From JABIAG01 sp964561995 (lineage in GTDB: Archaea; Nanobdellota; Nanobdellia; Woesearchaeales; JABIAG01), in the NCBI GenBank assembly GCA_964561995.1, contig CAZLQZ010000003.1:1-64000 (forward strand): a stretch of DNA of 64,000 nt, written 5' to 3'. The notes under the pieces are model-generated. The model saw only the letters and a program-made list of their open reading frames with translations. It ran no database searches and was not told the DNA's origin. Positions 1-7,577 of the stretch are shown in pieces. Every line of letters begins with the position of its first letter. The stretch's first letter is position 1. The translations under genes and the position numbers were made by a program.

Positions 1-284
1 AAAATGTTTGGAATAAATTTGCCAACTAAAGCAAAGGGCATAAAAAATGAAAAAAATGCAATTATGTAATAAAACAACGGCATAAATGCGTGAGATGTAC
101 CTGAAAAACTTAAACTATCATGATATAATGGTAAACCCGTATCTAATATATTTTCAACCTGTCTTTGGGTGAAATACGAATTTTCAAGACTAAAATGAGG
201 AGTTTGAAATACAAAATAAAATCTTATTACTAATGAAGCAACAAATAGAAAAATCAGTATGAAATTTCTTAACTTTTTATTCAT
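1..284 (-). CDS. N-terminal part of an integral membrane protein (cut by window edge)
   Basis: The ORF starts with ATG at 284 and runs off the left edge, giving 94 codons. The product begins MNKKLRNFILIFLFVASLVI, a positively charged end followed by a membrane helix. A loop containing RQVENILDTGLPLYHD follows, then two more hydrophobic stretches. A first helix followed by a loop with an Arg-Gln and a 'TG-PLY-D' motif resembles archaeal multi-membrane-span glycosyltransferase-like (GT-C) proteins, but the fragment is too short to assign. A TATA box (AATATTTAAATAG, 305-316) lies about 25 bases upstream, so the message is probably leaderless. The gene diverges from radB. Confidence 0.7.
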   Translation of the reverse strand, partial: MNKKLRNFILIFLFVASLVIRFYFVFQTPHFSLENSYFTQRQVENILDTGLPLYHDSLSFSGTSHAFMPLFYYIIAFFSFFMPFALVGKFIPNI

Positions 285-358
285 ATTTAATTTAAGATAA
301 CTGACTATTTAAATATTTTGGGAAACAAATCCAACATTACAATTAATATAAAGAAATC

Positions 359-366
359 CTTATAAA
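359..366 (+). promoter_or_regulatory. TATA box of radB
   Basis: CTTATAAA lies 22-29 bases ahead of the radB ATG at 388, the spacing expected of an archaeal TATA box driving a leaderless transcript. No Shine-Dalgarno sequence is visible. Confidence 0.6.
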
Positions 367-387
367 CCTATAAAAAAAGTATTTATT

Positions 388-1050
388 ATGACTGGTTGTA
401 ATTATTTGAATTTATTAATAGATAAATTAGAAAAAGATGTAGTAACAACCATCTATGGTCCTGGCGGTTGTGGAAAAACTTGTTCTTGTATGTTGGTTGC
501 AGCAGAAATTACAAAAAATAAAGGAAAAGTAATATACATTGATACTGAAGGAGGATTTAGTACAGAAAGATTTAAACAAATTACTGGCGATGAATTTGAA
601 ATTGCATTAAGCCGAATAATGTTTTTGAGACCAGTTTCTTTTGAAGAACAAAAAAAATGCTTGGAAAAACTAAAAGAAAGAATTAATGATGACATAAAAT
701 TAATAATTGTTGATACTATTGCAATGCTTTATAGATTAGAATTAGGAAGAAATGAGGAAGTTTTTGAAACAAATAGAGAATTGGGCAGACAATTTTCTTA
801 TTTGACAGAAATTGCAAGGAAGATGAAAATTCCAATTTTAATAACAAATCAGGTTTATTCTAACTTAAATAATGGAGTTAAAATGGTGGGTGGAGACATT
901 TTATTTTATGGAAGTAAATGTTTAATTGAATTAGTTAAAGGTCAAAATGGAATGAGAAAAGCAGTATTAAGAAAACATAGAAGTATAAAAGAAAATAAAG
1001 AAGTTAATTTTCAGATTGTTCAGGAAGGTTTTCATTGCAATACTCAATAA
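388..1050 (+). CDS. radB: DNA repair and recombination protein RadB
   Basis: A 220-residue RecA-fold ATPase. The Walker A motif GPGGCGKT is at residues 24-31 and a Walker B-like LIIVDT at about 105-110, with ITNQVY further on and a basic C-terminus. The length and the lack of an N-terminal helix-hairpin-helix domain fit the archaeal RadA paralog RadB, an accessory factor of homologous recombination, rather than RadA, which is encoded separately at 4180-5229. It is convergent with the lipoprotein gene and overlaps it by 47 bases at the 3' end. Its own TATA box at 359 suggests a leaderless single-gene transcript. Confidence 0.9.
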   Translation: MTGCNYLNLLIDKLEKDVVTTIYGPGGCGKTCSCMLVAAEITKNKGKVIYIDTEGGFSTERFKQITGDEFEIALSRIMFLRPVSFEEQKKCLEKLKERINDDIKLIIVDTIAMLYRLELGRNEEVFETNRELGRQFSYLTEIARKMKIPILITNQVYSNLNNGVKMVGGDILFYGSKCLIELVKGQNGMRKAVLRKHRSIKENKEVNFQIVQEGFHCNTQ

Positions 1051-1615
1051 CAATATCTTCTTTTTCATAAACAATTCCTAAAATTTGTTCATTGTCTAAT
1101 TCTGTTTTTTTGAGCCATGAAGAATCGATCTCAATGTATTTCTTTAAATTTGGATATAATTCCATTGCTTTTTCAACAAAATCAACAGCTTGTTTAGCTT
1201 CATCATAAGATAATAAAAGATCATCTTTTTTATCACACCTTATATAATTTTTATAACTTGCAAAAGGTCTTCTTGAAGCAATTTTATATAACTTTTCAGC
1301 TTGAAATAAATTAATTCTAAATTCAATATAATCAAGTGAAAGTTCTTCTTTACCTTGTTTTAATAGATTTAATTCAGTAATTAATTCGTCAATTTCATCA
1401 CTATTTAATGGAGTTGGTTCTCTCACATTAGTATCAAACCAGGTTAAACCATTTTCATAATTAGAAAGTGCAACATTATATTTTGCATCAATTTCATCTA
1501 CTTGTTCAATAGTATCTTTTATTTCTGCACTGCAAGCTACTAAAAATACTAAAATAAATAGTATAAAACTATTCTTCAGTAAAATCTTCAATTTTAGCTT
1601 TAAATTCTGAAGCAT
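1004..1615 (-). CDS. Predicted lipoprotein of unknown function
   Basis: Up to 203 residues. A basic start is followed by a hydrophobic helix ending in FLVACSAE, a lipobox-like LVAC in which Cys could be lipidated. The rest is helical and rich in Glu, Asp and Lys, with no domain I recognise. The ATG at 1615 lies 47 bases inside rpsB. A TTG at 1591 would give a shorter basic N-terminus (KILLKNSFILF) and a smaller overlap, so the exact start is open. It follows rpsB on the same strand and is probably co-transcribed. Its 3' end overlaps the 3' end of radB by 47 bases. Confidence 0.75.
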   Translation of the reverse strand: MLQNLKLKLKILLKNSFILFILVFLVACSAEIKDTIEQVDEIDAKYNVALSNYENGLTWFDTNVREPTPLNSDEIDELITELNLLKQGKEELSLDYIEFRINLFQAEKLYKIASRRPFASYKNYIRCDKKDDLLLSYDEAKQAVDFVEKAMELYPNLKKYIEIDSSWLKKTELDNEQILGIVYEKEDIVIEYCNENLPEQSEN

Positions 1616-2165
1616 TTTTTATCAACCCCTTATTTATCATATATTCTCTAGTTAGTAAATAAAATAATAAACCTATGGATTTTTTACCTTTGTTGTTACA
1701 TGGAATTACTAAATCAACTTGATTAGTTTGATTATTTGTATCGCAACATCCAATAATAGTAATACCTGCTCTAAAAGAATCTGAAAGTGCCGATTTATCT
1801 GTCCAAGGATCTGAAATTACTATAACTTTTCCTTCAACAAAATTTTCTAATTCTGGATTAGTTAAAATTCCAGGAGGATATCTTCCAGGAAATACTTTTA
1901 CGCCAATTAATTCTTGCATTTTCTTTAGTCCTTTATAAGAACCTTCTCTTCTTGCTACAATAATAATGTCTTCTGCTTCATAATTTGCTAAAAATTTAGA
2001 AGCAGTCCCTATTCTTTTATCTATTTCTTGTAAATTAAGTACACTTAAACCATCTGGTCTTGTTTTGTAAATAAATTTACTCATATATTTTGTTTTAAAT
2101 TTTGTTCCGATGTGTATACCTGCTTTAAGATAAGTATCAGTTGGTATTAATAGCGATTCAGTCAT
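1569..2165 (-). CDS. rpsB: 30S ribosomal protein S2 (uS2)
   Basis: A 198-residue protein with the uS2 pattern: AGIHIGTK near the N-terminus, IYKTRPDGLSVLNLQEID, then a Rossmann-like core with VARREGS, FPGRYPPGILTN and IVISDPWTDK. These follow the archaeal/eukaryotic S2 (SA) form, and the length is near the archaeal minimum. It binds the small-subunit head-body junction. The start is supported by GGAG 8 bases ahead of the ATG. A structured leader of about 90 bases precedes it. The downstream lipoprotein gene overlaps its 3' end. Confidence 0.93.
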   Translation of the reverse strand: MTESLLIPTDTYLKAGIHIGTKFKTKYMSKFIYKTRPDGLSVLNLQEIDKRIGTASKFLANYEAEDIIIVARREGSYKGLKKMQELIGVKVFPGRYPPGILTNPELENFVEGKVIVISDPWTDKSALSDSFRAGITIIGCCDTNNQTNQVDLVIPCNNKGKKSIGLLFYLLTREYMINKGLIKNASEFKAKIEDFTEE

Positions 2166-2262
2166 TTTTTATTCTCCATTACCACGCACAAGAAACTTCT
2201 GCAGTCTTTTTCACCTCATGCAGCGATGTTATTTCCCTTAGAAAATAACTTTGGTAATATAG
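2166..2262 (-). promoter_or_regulatory. Structured 5' leader of rpsB
   Basis: On the minus strand the sequence between the promoter and rpsB can fold as nested stems. An outer ATTACCA / TGGTAAT pair encloses a hairpin GTTATTT-tctaaggg-AAATAAC and a second hairpin CTGCA-N15-TGCAG. The outer 3' arm lies directly before the GGAG ribosome-binding site, so folding could affect translation. A r-protein autoregulatory leader is the simplest reading. I could not match it to a known RNA family. Confidence 0.5.
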
Positions 2263-2279
2263 TTAGAATAAGTAAAGTG

Positions 2280-2288
2280 TTTATAAAG
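2280..2288 (-). promoter_or_regulatory. TATA box of rpsB
   Basis: On the minus strand CTTTATAAA, about 115 bases ahead of the rpsB start. Transcription would begin near 2255, just before the structured leader. Confidence 0.55.
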
Positions 2289-2294
2289 ATTTCT

Positions 2295-2978
2295 CTAATT
2301 ATAATTTTCAAAAGAATCACGAAACATTTCTTTCCACTTTGCAATTTCATGTTCTGCCTCTTGCAAACCAGTTGACAAAACCATGTTATTCAAAGGATTT
2401 TCATAATCTTCAAATTGCGAAAATATTTTTTTAAAAGCAGGAGATGTTTTATCTTTTTGAATTTCCATTCTTTTTAAATGAATCAAAAACTCAAAAAAAA
2501 CTAATTCTTTTCCATATTTTTTATAATCTTGAAATTGTAATGCAGTTTTTATTCGGCAATCAAAATTACGAGTTAGTTGTCGAATATATTGATCGGTATT
2601 TTGTTGTAAAGTTGGAACAAGAGATGCATAATTCATAGTAATATAAAGAACACTTTCTAAATGTTGATTTAAATTCAATCCGTTTAATGCTTTAATCAAA
2701 GGTTTTCTAAAAAAAGAATCTTGGTCAATAAATAAATTAACTCCACATAAATATATAAAAGATTTTCGGGATAAAATTCTTTTTTCATATTCTTTTGCAA
2801 TAGACCTACAACTTCTTTCATCAGGTGAATAAGAAAGATTAGCTAATTCTTTAACATAATCATTTTGAAATAAAGAAGCAAAATAAAAAATGGAATAATC
2901 GAAATATCCCCTTTTAATTTCTTTATCAAATAATTGCTTGGAAACAGTATTTAAACATAATTCCTCCAATTTTAACAT
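2295..2978 (-). CDS. Hypothetical protein, helical, cytoplasmic
   Basis: A 227-residue product starting MLKLEELCLNTVSKQL. An in-frame ATG at 3011 would add MFKYNLIILFY, but that stretch lies over an AT-rich TTTAAATATA sequence that is itself correctly placed as the TATA box for the start at 2978, so the shorter form is preferred. The protein is predicted mostly helical, with several Phe/Tyr-rich segments (YFDYSIFYFASLF) and a polar C-terminus (KWKEMFRDSFENYN). It has no signal peptide, metal motif or family I recognise. It is divergent from the small RHH gene. Confidence 0.6.
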   Translation of the reverse strand: MLKLEELCLNTVSKQLFDKEIKRGYFDYSIFYFASLFQNDYVKELANLSYSPDERSCRSIAKEYEKRILSRKSFIYLCGVNLFIDQDSFFRKPLIKALNGLNLNQHLESVLYITMNYASLVPTLQQNTDQYIRQLTRNFDCRIKTALQFQDYKKYGKELVFFEFLIHLKRMEIQKDKTSPAFKKIFSQFEDYENPLNNMVLSTGLQEAEHEIAKWKEMFRDSFENYN

Positions 2979-3018
2979 ATAAAATAATATAATTAAATTA
3001 TATTTAAACATTTGTTTG

Positions 3019-3057
3019 ATTTAAGTCATACATACAAAGAAATACAAAGACTTAAAT
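3019..3057. promoter_or_regulatory. Inverted repeat in a divergent promoter (possible operator)
   Basis: ATTTAAGTC (3019-3027) and GACTTAAAT (3049-3057) form perfect 9-base arms around a 21-base spacer. The region lies between the divergent genes at 2978 and 3083. The arms are themselves TATA-like, so the site could be two mirrored promoters, an operator for the neighbouring RHH-like protein, or both. Confidence 0.4.
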
Positions 3058-3082
3058 AGAAATACTACTTATTGAAATAAAT

Positions 3083-3217
3083 ATGGCTAAAAAAAAGAAA
3101 GTTACACTTAGCATCGACTCACAAATATATGATAAGTATAGAGATTATTGTGAAGAAAATGCAATTATGCTTTCAAAAAAAATAGAGCTATATATGAAAA
3201 AAGAACTAAAAAAATGA
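3083..3217 (+). CDS. Small ribbon-helix-helix-like protein
   Basis: A 44-residue protein, MAKKKKVTLSIDSQIYDKYR and onward. A basic N-terminal strand (KKVTLSID) followed by two short helices fits the ribbon-helix-helix fold, in which residues of the strand read the DNA major groove as a dimer. The TGA overlaps the ATG of the next gene as ATGA, so the two are translationally coupled. A 9-base inverted repeat sits in its promoter region, as expected for an autoregulated RHH repressor. The family assignment rests on size and pattern only. Confidence 0.6.
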   Translation: MAKKKKVTLSIDSQIYDKYRDYCEENAIMLSKKIELYMKKELKK

Positions 3218-3642
3218 ATGAGATTATAATATCAATTACTGCAATAATTGTGTTTTCGGGATTGGTAACGATACGGCTACGTAAGAGCAAAAACAGTAAC
3301 AATAAGGTAGAAGTTCCTTATCTTACAACACCTCCTCAAAAGAGAAATGTAGTCGTATCCCAAATGCCAACACAACAAACGCTCAAACCATACATCAAAA
3401 CACCTCAACAGGAAATTGAAGAATTTCCAGAATTAAGAAAGTACTCTATGCTTTCTAAACAACCAAAAACAACTTTAGAAAATGAAACACTTTTAGAAAA
3501 TATTGAAAAAATGGAAACAACAGCATTCCCAAATTTTAAAAAAAAGGGAATGCTGAACTTTAAAAATCATGACGATGAATTAGATGAAGAACTAATCAAA
3601 GATATGAATTTTAAAAGATTAAAAAATAAATATAATATTTAA
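3214..3642 (+). CDS. Small single-span membrane protein, unknown
   Basis: A 142-residue protein. One N-terminal membrane helix (EIIISITAIIVFSGLVTIRL) is followed by a basic stop-transfer (RKSKN), then a Pro/Thr/Gln-rich linker and a charged helical C-terminus, so the bulk probably faces the cytoplasm. It is coupled to the RHH-like gene by ATGA. Inside the coding sequence (3521-3555) CAGCATTCCC and GGGAATGCTG form a perfect 10-base inverted repeat around 15 bases. The gene ends 4 bases from the convergent TRAM gene. I do not recognise the family. Confidence 0.65.
   Translation: MNEIIISITAIIVFSGLVTIRLRKSKNSNNKVEVPYLTTPPQKRNVVVSQMPTQQTLKPYIKTPQQEIEEFPELRKYSMLSKQPKTTLENETLLENIEKMETTAFPNFKKKGMLNFKNHDDELDEELIKDMNFKRLKNKYNI
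3521..3555. repeat. Perfect 10-base inverted repeat inside a coding region
   Basis: Arms CAGCATTCCC (3521-3530) and GGGAATGCTG (3546-3555) with a 15-base A/T spacer. It would form a strong hairpin in either transcript, near the 3' end of the membrane-protein gene. Confidence 0.8.
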
Positions 3643-3646
3643 GAAA

Positions 3647-4063
3647 TTATTCGGTTTCCTTGGGTTCTGCTTGAGACTCAAAAGACTCATCTTCTGTTGT
3701 TTTTTCTGCAGTATCTTCTGATTCTTCATCGGAATCGTCACCAAAATCTTCAGAATCTTCATAATTTTCTTCTTCAACAAGTTCAGGTTGTGCTTCAGGT
3801 TCTTGTTGTCTTGGTTCTGAGATTTCAATAGGACCTTGAGCTTCTCCAATCTTTTCAGCAAAACCTACGCTTTTCAAAACTTTATTAATTCTAACTCTAA
3901 TTTCTTCATTTTCTTTAGCGCCTGGTATAAACAATACAAAACCTTTGATTTTTGCAACACCATCACCTTTTTCTCCAACAGATTCTATCTTAACATCAAC
4001 TTCATCACCCTCATTAACGGGTGCAAATTTTCTTTTCTGATTAACTCCACCATCTCCATACAT
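3647..4063 (-). CDS. TRAM-domain RNA-binding protein with acidic tail
   Basis: A 138-residue protein. Residues about 13-70 match a TRAM domain, the small OB-like beta-barrel seen alone in archaeal TRAM proteins: VNEGDEVDVKIESVGEKGDG, then VAKIKGFVLFIPGA and VRINKVLKSVGFAEKI. TRAM proteins bind RNA and are proposed to act as RNA chaperones. The second half is a low-complexity acidic tail rich in Glu, Asp and Ser. GGAGG lies 9 bases ahead of the ATG, and a TATA-like GTATATAAAG (4112-4121) would give a short leader. The tail is unusually long for a stand-alone TRAM protein. Confidence 0.85.
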   Translation of the reverse strand: MYGDGGVNQKRKFAPVNEGDEVDVKIESVGEKGDGVAKIKGFVLFIPGAKENEEIRVRINKVLKSVGFAEKIGEAQGPIEISEPRQQEPEAQPELVEEENYEDSEDFGDDSDEESEDTAEKTTEDESFESQAEPKETE

Positions 4064-4148
4064 TTCTTATTTCCTCCATTTAAATTGATATAAATAATAA
4101 ATAAAAAAGAAGTATATAAAGATATTGAATTTATAAAATATCACCTAA

Positions 4149-4176
4149 TCACACACATAAATTATGTGATTTGTGA
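4149..4176 (-). terminator. Hairpin just after radA
   Basis: TCACA-CACATAA, one base, TTATGTG, a 3-base bulge and TGTGA form a 12-pair hairpin starting 4 bases past the radA stop codon. It may end or stabilise the radA transcript. It is followed only by a weak T-rich stretch, so a terminator role is tentative. Confidence 0.4.
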
Positions 4177-4179
4177 GAT

Positions 4180-5229
4180 TTATAAGTTGCTTATCTTATT
4201 TTCTTCAACTAAAAAAACTGCTTCTCCTTCTGCTAAGTTTGGACTATCTACAAGCTTAGCAACCCTACTCCCCTTTTTTCCTTTTCTCAAATAAAGTCTA
4301 AAAGTGGAATTATGGGCAACAATATGTCCGCCGATTGCTTCAGTTGGATCTCCAAAAAATTGATCCGGTTTAGACATAACTTGGTTTGTTACATAAACAC
4401 ATAAATTATGCATATCTGCAATCTTACTTAAAACATGCATATGCTTATTTAACTTTTGCTGACGTACTGCCAAAGTTCCTCTTCCAACAAACTCTGCTCT
4501 AAAATGTGCAGTAAGAGAATCTACAATTACAAGCTTAACATTTACTCCTTGTTCTTTAACCAAATCTTCTACTTTTTCTGCCAACAACATTTGATGGTCA
4601 GAATTGTAAGCACGTGCAACTTTAATATTTTTTAGAATCGTTTCGGGGTCTAAGCCAGCACCTATTGCAAATTGTTGAATTCTTTCAGGCCGAAAAGTAT
4701 TCTCAGTATCAATATAAATTGCAGTAGCAGTTGGATCTTGTTTTTGTACTTGAACTGCCAACCAATGAGCAATTTGAGTTTTTGCACTACCATATTGACC
4801 AAAACATTCAGTTATAGCACCAGTTTCAAATCCACCACCCATCAACTCATCAAAACCTTCACAATCCATTTTAATTTTAACAACTCTGGATCTTTTTTCA
4901 AGAAGTTTATCGCCAGATTCAAAACCCATATCTAATGAACTTCTACAAAAATTAATCATCTTTCTAGCAGTACTTTCAGTAACACCAGATGCATCTACTA
5001 ACTCACCAGGAGTTGATACAGCAATAGACATTAATTCAGAATATCCGCCTTCTTGAAGTTTTTCTGCAGTAGCAGCCCCCACACCAGGAATGTCAAAAAT
5101 AGTTAATTTAACTTTTTCTTCTTCTGGTTTTTCTACTACTTCTACCTCGTCAATAATTTCTTCTTGCTCTTCATTTATTTCAGGAATTTCACTTGAACTT
5201 TGTTCTTTGATTTTTTTTTCTTTAGTCAT
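4180..5229 (-). CDS. radA: DNA repair and recombination protein RadA
   Basis: A 349-residue archaeal recombinase that forms the ATP-dependent filament for strand exchange. It has an acidic N-terminal extension, a helix-hairpin-helix domain (IFDIPGVGAATAEKLQEGGY), the polymerisation linker, then the RecA core with Walker A GQYGSAKT (about 144-151), Walker B LVIVDSLTAHFRAE, and the NQVMSKPDQFFGDP and GGHIVAHNSTFRLYLRKG motifs. The ATG at 5229 is chosen because AGGTGA sits just ahead of it, and a GTG three codons earlier is less likely. In the P-loop the Gly before the Lys is replaced by Ala (GSAKT instead of GSGKT). There is no intein. Confidence 0.95.
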   Translation of the reverse strand: MTKEKKIKEQSSSEIPEINEEQEEIIDEVEVVEKPEEEKVKLTIFDIPGVGAATAEKLQEGGYSELMSIAVSTPGELVDASGVTESTARKMINFCRSSLDMGFESGDKLLEKRSRVVKIKMDCEGFDELMGGGFETGAITECFGQYGSAKTQIAHWLAVQVQKQDPTATAIYIDTENTFRPERIQQFAIGAGLDPETILKNIKVARAYNSDHQMLLAEKVEDLVKEQGVNVKLVIVDSLTAHFRAEFVGRGTLAVRQQKLNKHMHVLSKIADMHNLCVYVTNQVMSKPDQFFGDPTEAIGGHIVAHNSTFRLYLRKGKKGSRVAKLVDSPNLAEGEAVFLVEENKISNL

Positions 5230-5322
5230 TATTATCACCTTCTATTTTATTTCTTTATATGTTTTTATAAACAAAAAATGAAAATTTTCCGAATTTTCTG
5301 GAAAATTTTCATATGGAAAAAA

Positions 5323-5592
5323 TTACTCATCCTTCAAGACAAGATATTCAAAAGCTTTGTTTGCAACTAAAGCTACTTTTGGTAAATCATTAATTCTTAA
5401 AGAAGAAGTTGATTTCCAATTATCATCTTTATCTTGGTATCTTCGCTCAATACTTATAGTTCGGAATTCAGTTTCCTCACCCTCAGAATTTTTTCCTTGG
5501 TTTTTCCAGATTACAGCACTTACAACGCCAGTGCTAAACTTTTTTTCTATTTCGTTTACTCTACTTGTTTCTAATTTTGGTTTTTTATTCAT
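5323..5592 (-). CDS. Small conserved-looking protein, unknown
   Basis: An 89-residue product starting MNKKPKLETSRVNEIEKKFS. This ATG has AAGGAG 8 bases upstream, while the ATG at 5616 that would add eight residues has no such site. The core, STGVVSAVIWKN, then FRTISIERRYQDKDDNW and LRINDLPKVALVANKAFEYL, looks like a short beta-sheet followed by a helix. This pattern recalls small ssDNA-binding or transcription-coactivator-like folds, but I cannot name the family. It lies just upstream of radA on the same strand, so a DNA-related role is possible. Confidence 0.65.
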   Translation of the reverse strand: MNKKPKLETSRVNEIEKKFSTGVVSAVIWKNQGKNSEGEETEFRTISIERRYQDKDDNWKSTSSLRINDLPKVALVANKAFEYLVLKDE

Positions 5593-5838
5593 TTTATTTG
5601 CTCCTTGCTTTCGCATTTTATTTCAACTATTGTTTCCAACAGCGGAGTCGATTTGTAAATCGATAATGATTGTAAAGGTTATTTCATTTATATACTCTTT
5701 CCGGGAAGATGTCCAGTGACCAGTGGGTTTTTATGTCGATAAAAGAAAAAGGGGGTGTCCAGTGGGTCCATCTAAATAAAAACAATAAACTAAAAAAAGT
5801 AAAACAATTTAAAGCACTAATTCTTACCTTTAAGTATA
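5593..5838. repeat. Intergenic region with a palindrome and CCAGTG repeats
   Basis: A 246-base gap between divergent genes. TCGATTT-gt-AAATCGA (5648-5663) is a near-perfect palindrome. A segment at about 5709-5774, richer in G+C than its surroundings, carries three CCAGTG copies, two of them within GTCCAGTG. A TATA box (AATTTAAAG, 5806-5814) serves the gene at 5839. I see no tRNA or ORF here. Confidence 0.5.
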
Positions 5839-6423
5839 ATGCTTGAAAATCTAATGTTAAAAAGAGATTGGTTTCCACTAACAAGAATGGAAGGTGAAAA
5901 AAAATACCCTGAACAATCTAATAACATAATCCCTTTTTTACATCCGCACATAGTCAAAAAGGGCATAGAACTCGATTTGTTTAATGAGAAACTCATTCAA
6001 GAAATAGAGGAAATTGCAAGTTTAGATAAAGGATATCAGATAAAAATAGGAAATAAAGAAATTGAAAATGATCACATATTCTTTCCAGATTATATACCAG
6101 GATTATGCATCCACCCACATAAAATAACACCTAGTGGATACGATAGCGGAATTTATATCGAGGGAAATGTTGCTAAGGAGAATGGTTGTAATGGATTATT
6201 ATGTAGCCAAAAAGGATTATACCGATTACCTTTTGGAATTCAGTTAAATTATGAAATATTAAAAGAGTATCAAATGAATCAAGAACAAAAAAAGGAACAA
6301 TGCACACTAAGAGTTCAAAGAGGATGGCATGATCATAATGTTTATGAGCCGGTGATAATTAAAAGTGTTGTAATTAGTTTAAATAATGCTATTGTTAGAC
6401 AAATTCATTCAAAACAAAAATAA
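5839..6423 (+). CDS. Hypothetical protein
   Basis: A 194-residue soluble protein without signal or membrane segment. It has several His and Cys residues in the middle (CIHPHKITPSGYDSGIY, NGCNGLLCSQ) and a His pair near the C-terminus (RGWHDHNVYEPV). These could form a metal site, but no known motif is matched. The start at 5839 is supported by a TATA box 25-33 bases upstream. An in-frame ATG five codons later is possible. It is convergent with the epimerase gene, 14 bases apart. Confidence 0.6.
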   Translation: MLENLMLKRDWFPLTRMEGEKKYPEQSNNIIPFLHPHIVKKGIELDLFNEKLIQEIEEIASLDKGYQIKIGNKEIENDHIFFPDYIPGLCIHPHKITPSGYDSGIYIEGNVAKENGCNGLLCSQKGLYRLPFGIQLNYEILKEYQMNQEQKKEQCTLRVQRGWHDHNVYEPVIIKSVVISLNNAIVRQIHSKQK

Positions 6424-6437
6424 ACAAATTTCCAAAC

Positions 6438-7478
6438 CTAAAAGAATTTCTTAACGACTTTCAATATACCTTGTTTCCAGGGAACTCTATGACTTACACC
6501 TTCTTTATTTTCATATTCTTTGTAATGTTTTTCATACCATTGATAACTCCTAATTAATGCCTCGGCAGTAGAATATTTTGGTTTCCATCCTAATTGCTTT
6601 TCTGCTTTTTCTATTGAAACAAAAGAATCGCGATGAGCAGTTTCGTAAACCCATTTGTACAATGGACTAAGTTTTAAAAATTCTAAAAATCTCAAAATCA
6701 AAATTGTCGGTCTTGCGGGTGTTCCGATTACTCTTTTACCTGTTTTTGCATATTTTATAACTGCTCCAAAATCTTTTTTCATTGTTGTAAATTCTTTCGA
6801 ACCAATATTAAAAACATCATTAACTTTATTTTTTTCTCCAGTCATACAAATATGAATTGCATCACACAAATCTTCTACATCTAAAAGTTGATAACGATTA
6901 TTTCCCCACCCAATAATAGGTAAATTGCAACCTGATTTTATCCAATCAAAATAAATTGCAAAAACACCCAACCTTTCTTTACCTACAAAAGATTTTGGTC
7001 TTAATACTGGAATAATAATCCCTTTTCTTCTATACTTATTGCACACTTTTTCAGCCAAAACTTTAGCTTCACCATATGGACCAACACCATACATTTTATC
7101 AGTTTCAAATAGCGGATGATGTTTAGGAATTCCATAAACTGCAGTTGTTGAAATATGAATAATACGTTTTACATTCTTTTCAATAGCACACCTAATTACC
7201 TTTTCTGTACCTTTATAATCCGTAGACATAATTACTTCTTTAGGATATAACGGTAAAGCAGCAGCACAATTAACAACATAATCAACATCTCTCATTACAA
7301 AATCTAAATCGTCTAAACTTCTTATGTCTCCTTGATAACGCTCAATTTTATCATTACAATCTTTATAATCAAATTTTTCAAGGTCAATAATTCTAACATC
7401 ATACCCTTTACTTAACAGAAATCTAGTTAAATTTATACCTAAAAAACCCGCCCCACCAGTGATTAATACTCTTTGCAT
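6438..7478 (-). CDS. NAD-dependent epimerase/dehydratase (extended SDR)
   Basis: A 346-residue extended short-chain dehydrogenase. It has the N-terminal NAD-binding GGAGFLG, an acidic residue after the second strand, the NCAAALP loop, and the catalytic Ser-Thr...Tyr-x3-Lys set as ISTTAVYG and YGEAK. The C-terminal part has LLDVEDLCDAI and the QLGWKPKYS motif common in sugar epimerases. It probably acts on a nucleotide sugar for surface glycans, with the exact substrate unknown. The ATG at 7478 is preferred over one 24 codons earlier because a TATA box (7499-7508) lies 21-30 bases upstream and the glycine motif would then sit at the usual N-terminal position. Confidence 0.88.
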   Translation of the reverse strand: MQRVLITGGAGFLGINLTRFLLSKGYDVRIIDLEKFDYKDCNDKIERYQGDIRSLDDLDFVMRDVDYVVNCAAALPLYPKEVIMSTDYKGTEKVIRCAIEKNVKRIIHISTTAVYGIPKHHPLFETDKMYGVGPYGEAKVLAEKVCNKYRRKGIIIPVLRPKSFVGKERLGVFAIYFDWIKSGCNLPIIGWGNNRYQLLDVEDLCDAIHICMTGEKNKVNDVFNIGSKEFTTMKKDFGAVIKYAKTGKRVIGTPARPTILILRFLEFLKLSPLYKWVYETAHRDSFVSIEKAEKQLGWKPKYSTAEALIRSYQWYEKHYKEYENKEGVSHRVPWKQGILKVVKKFF

Positions 7479-7577
7479 TAGACAAGTAAGTCGGTAGGTA
7501 TTTATATAGATATATAATTTTAAACACTTAATTCTAATAAGTGGAATCAAATAAAAATCAAAATATAATAACCAAGA

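Noticed and set aside
2166..2294. Possible tRNA gene ahead of rpsB
   Set aside because: It can form hairpins, but there is no T-loop GGTTC-type sequence, anticodon arm or acceptor of the proper length. A structured leader fits better.
5684..5884. Minus-strand open frame over the start of the gene at 5839
   Set aside because: It crosses the intergenic region and the real gene's promoter. The sequence is low quality, with no start signal.
6655..6855. Plus-strand open frame inside the epimerase gene
   Set aside because: It is opposite conserved SDR sequence and has no promoter or ribosome-binding site.
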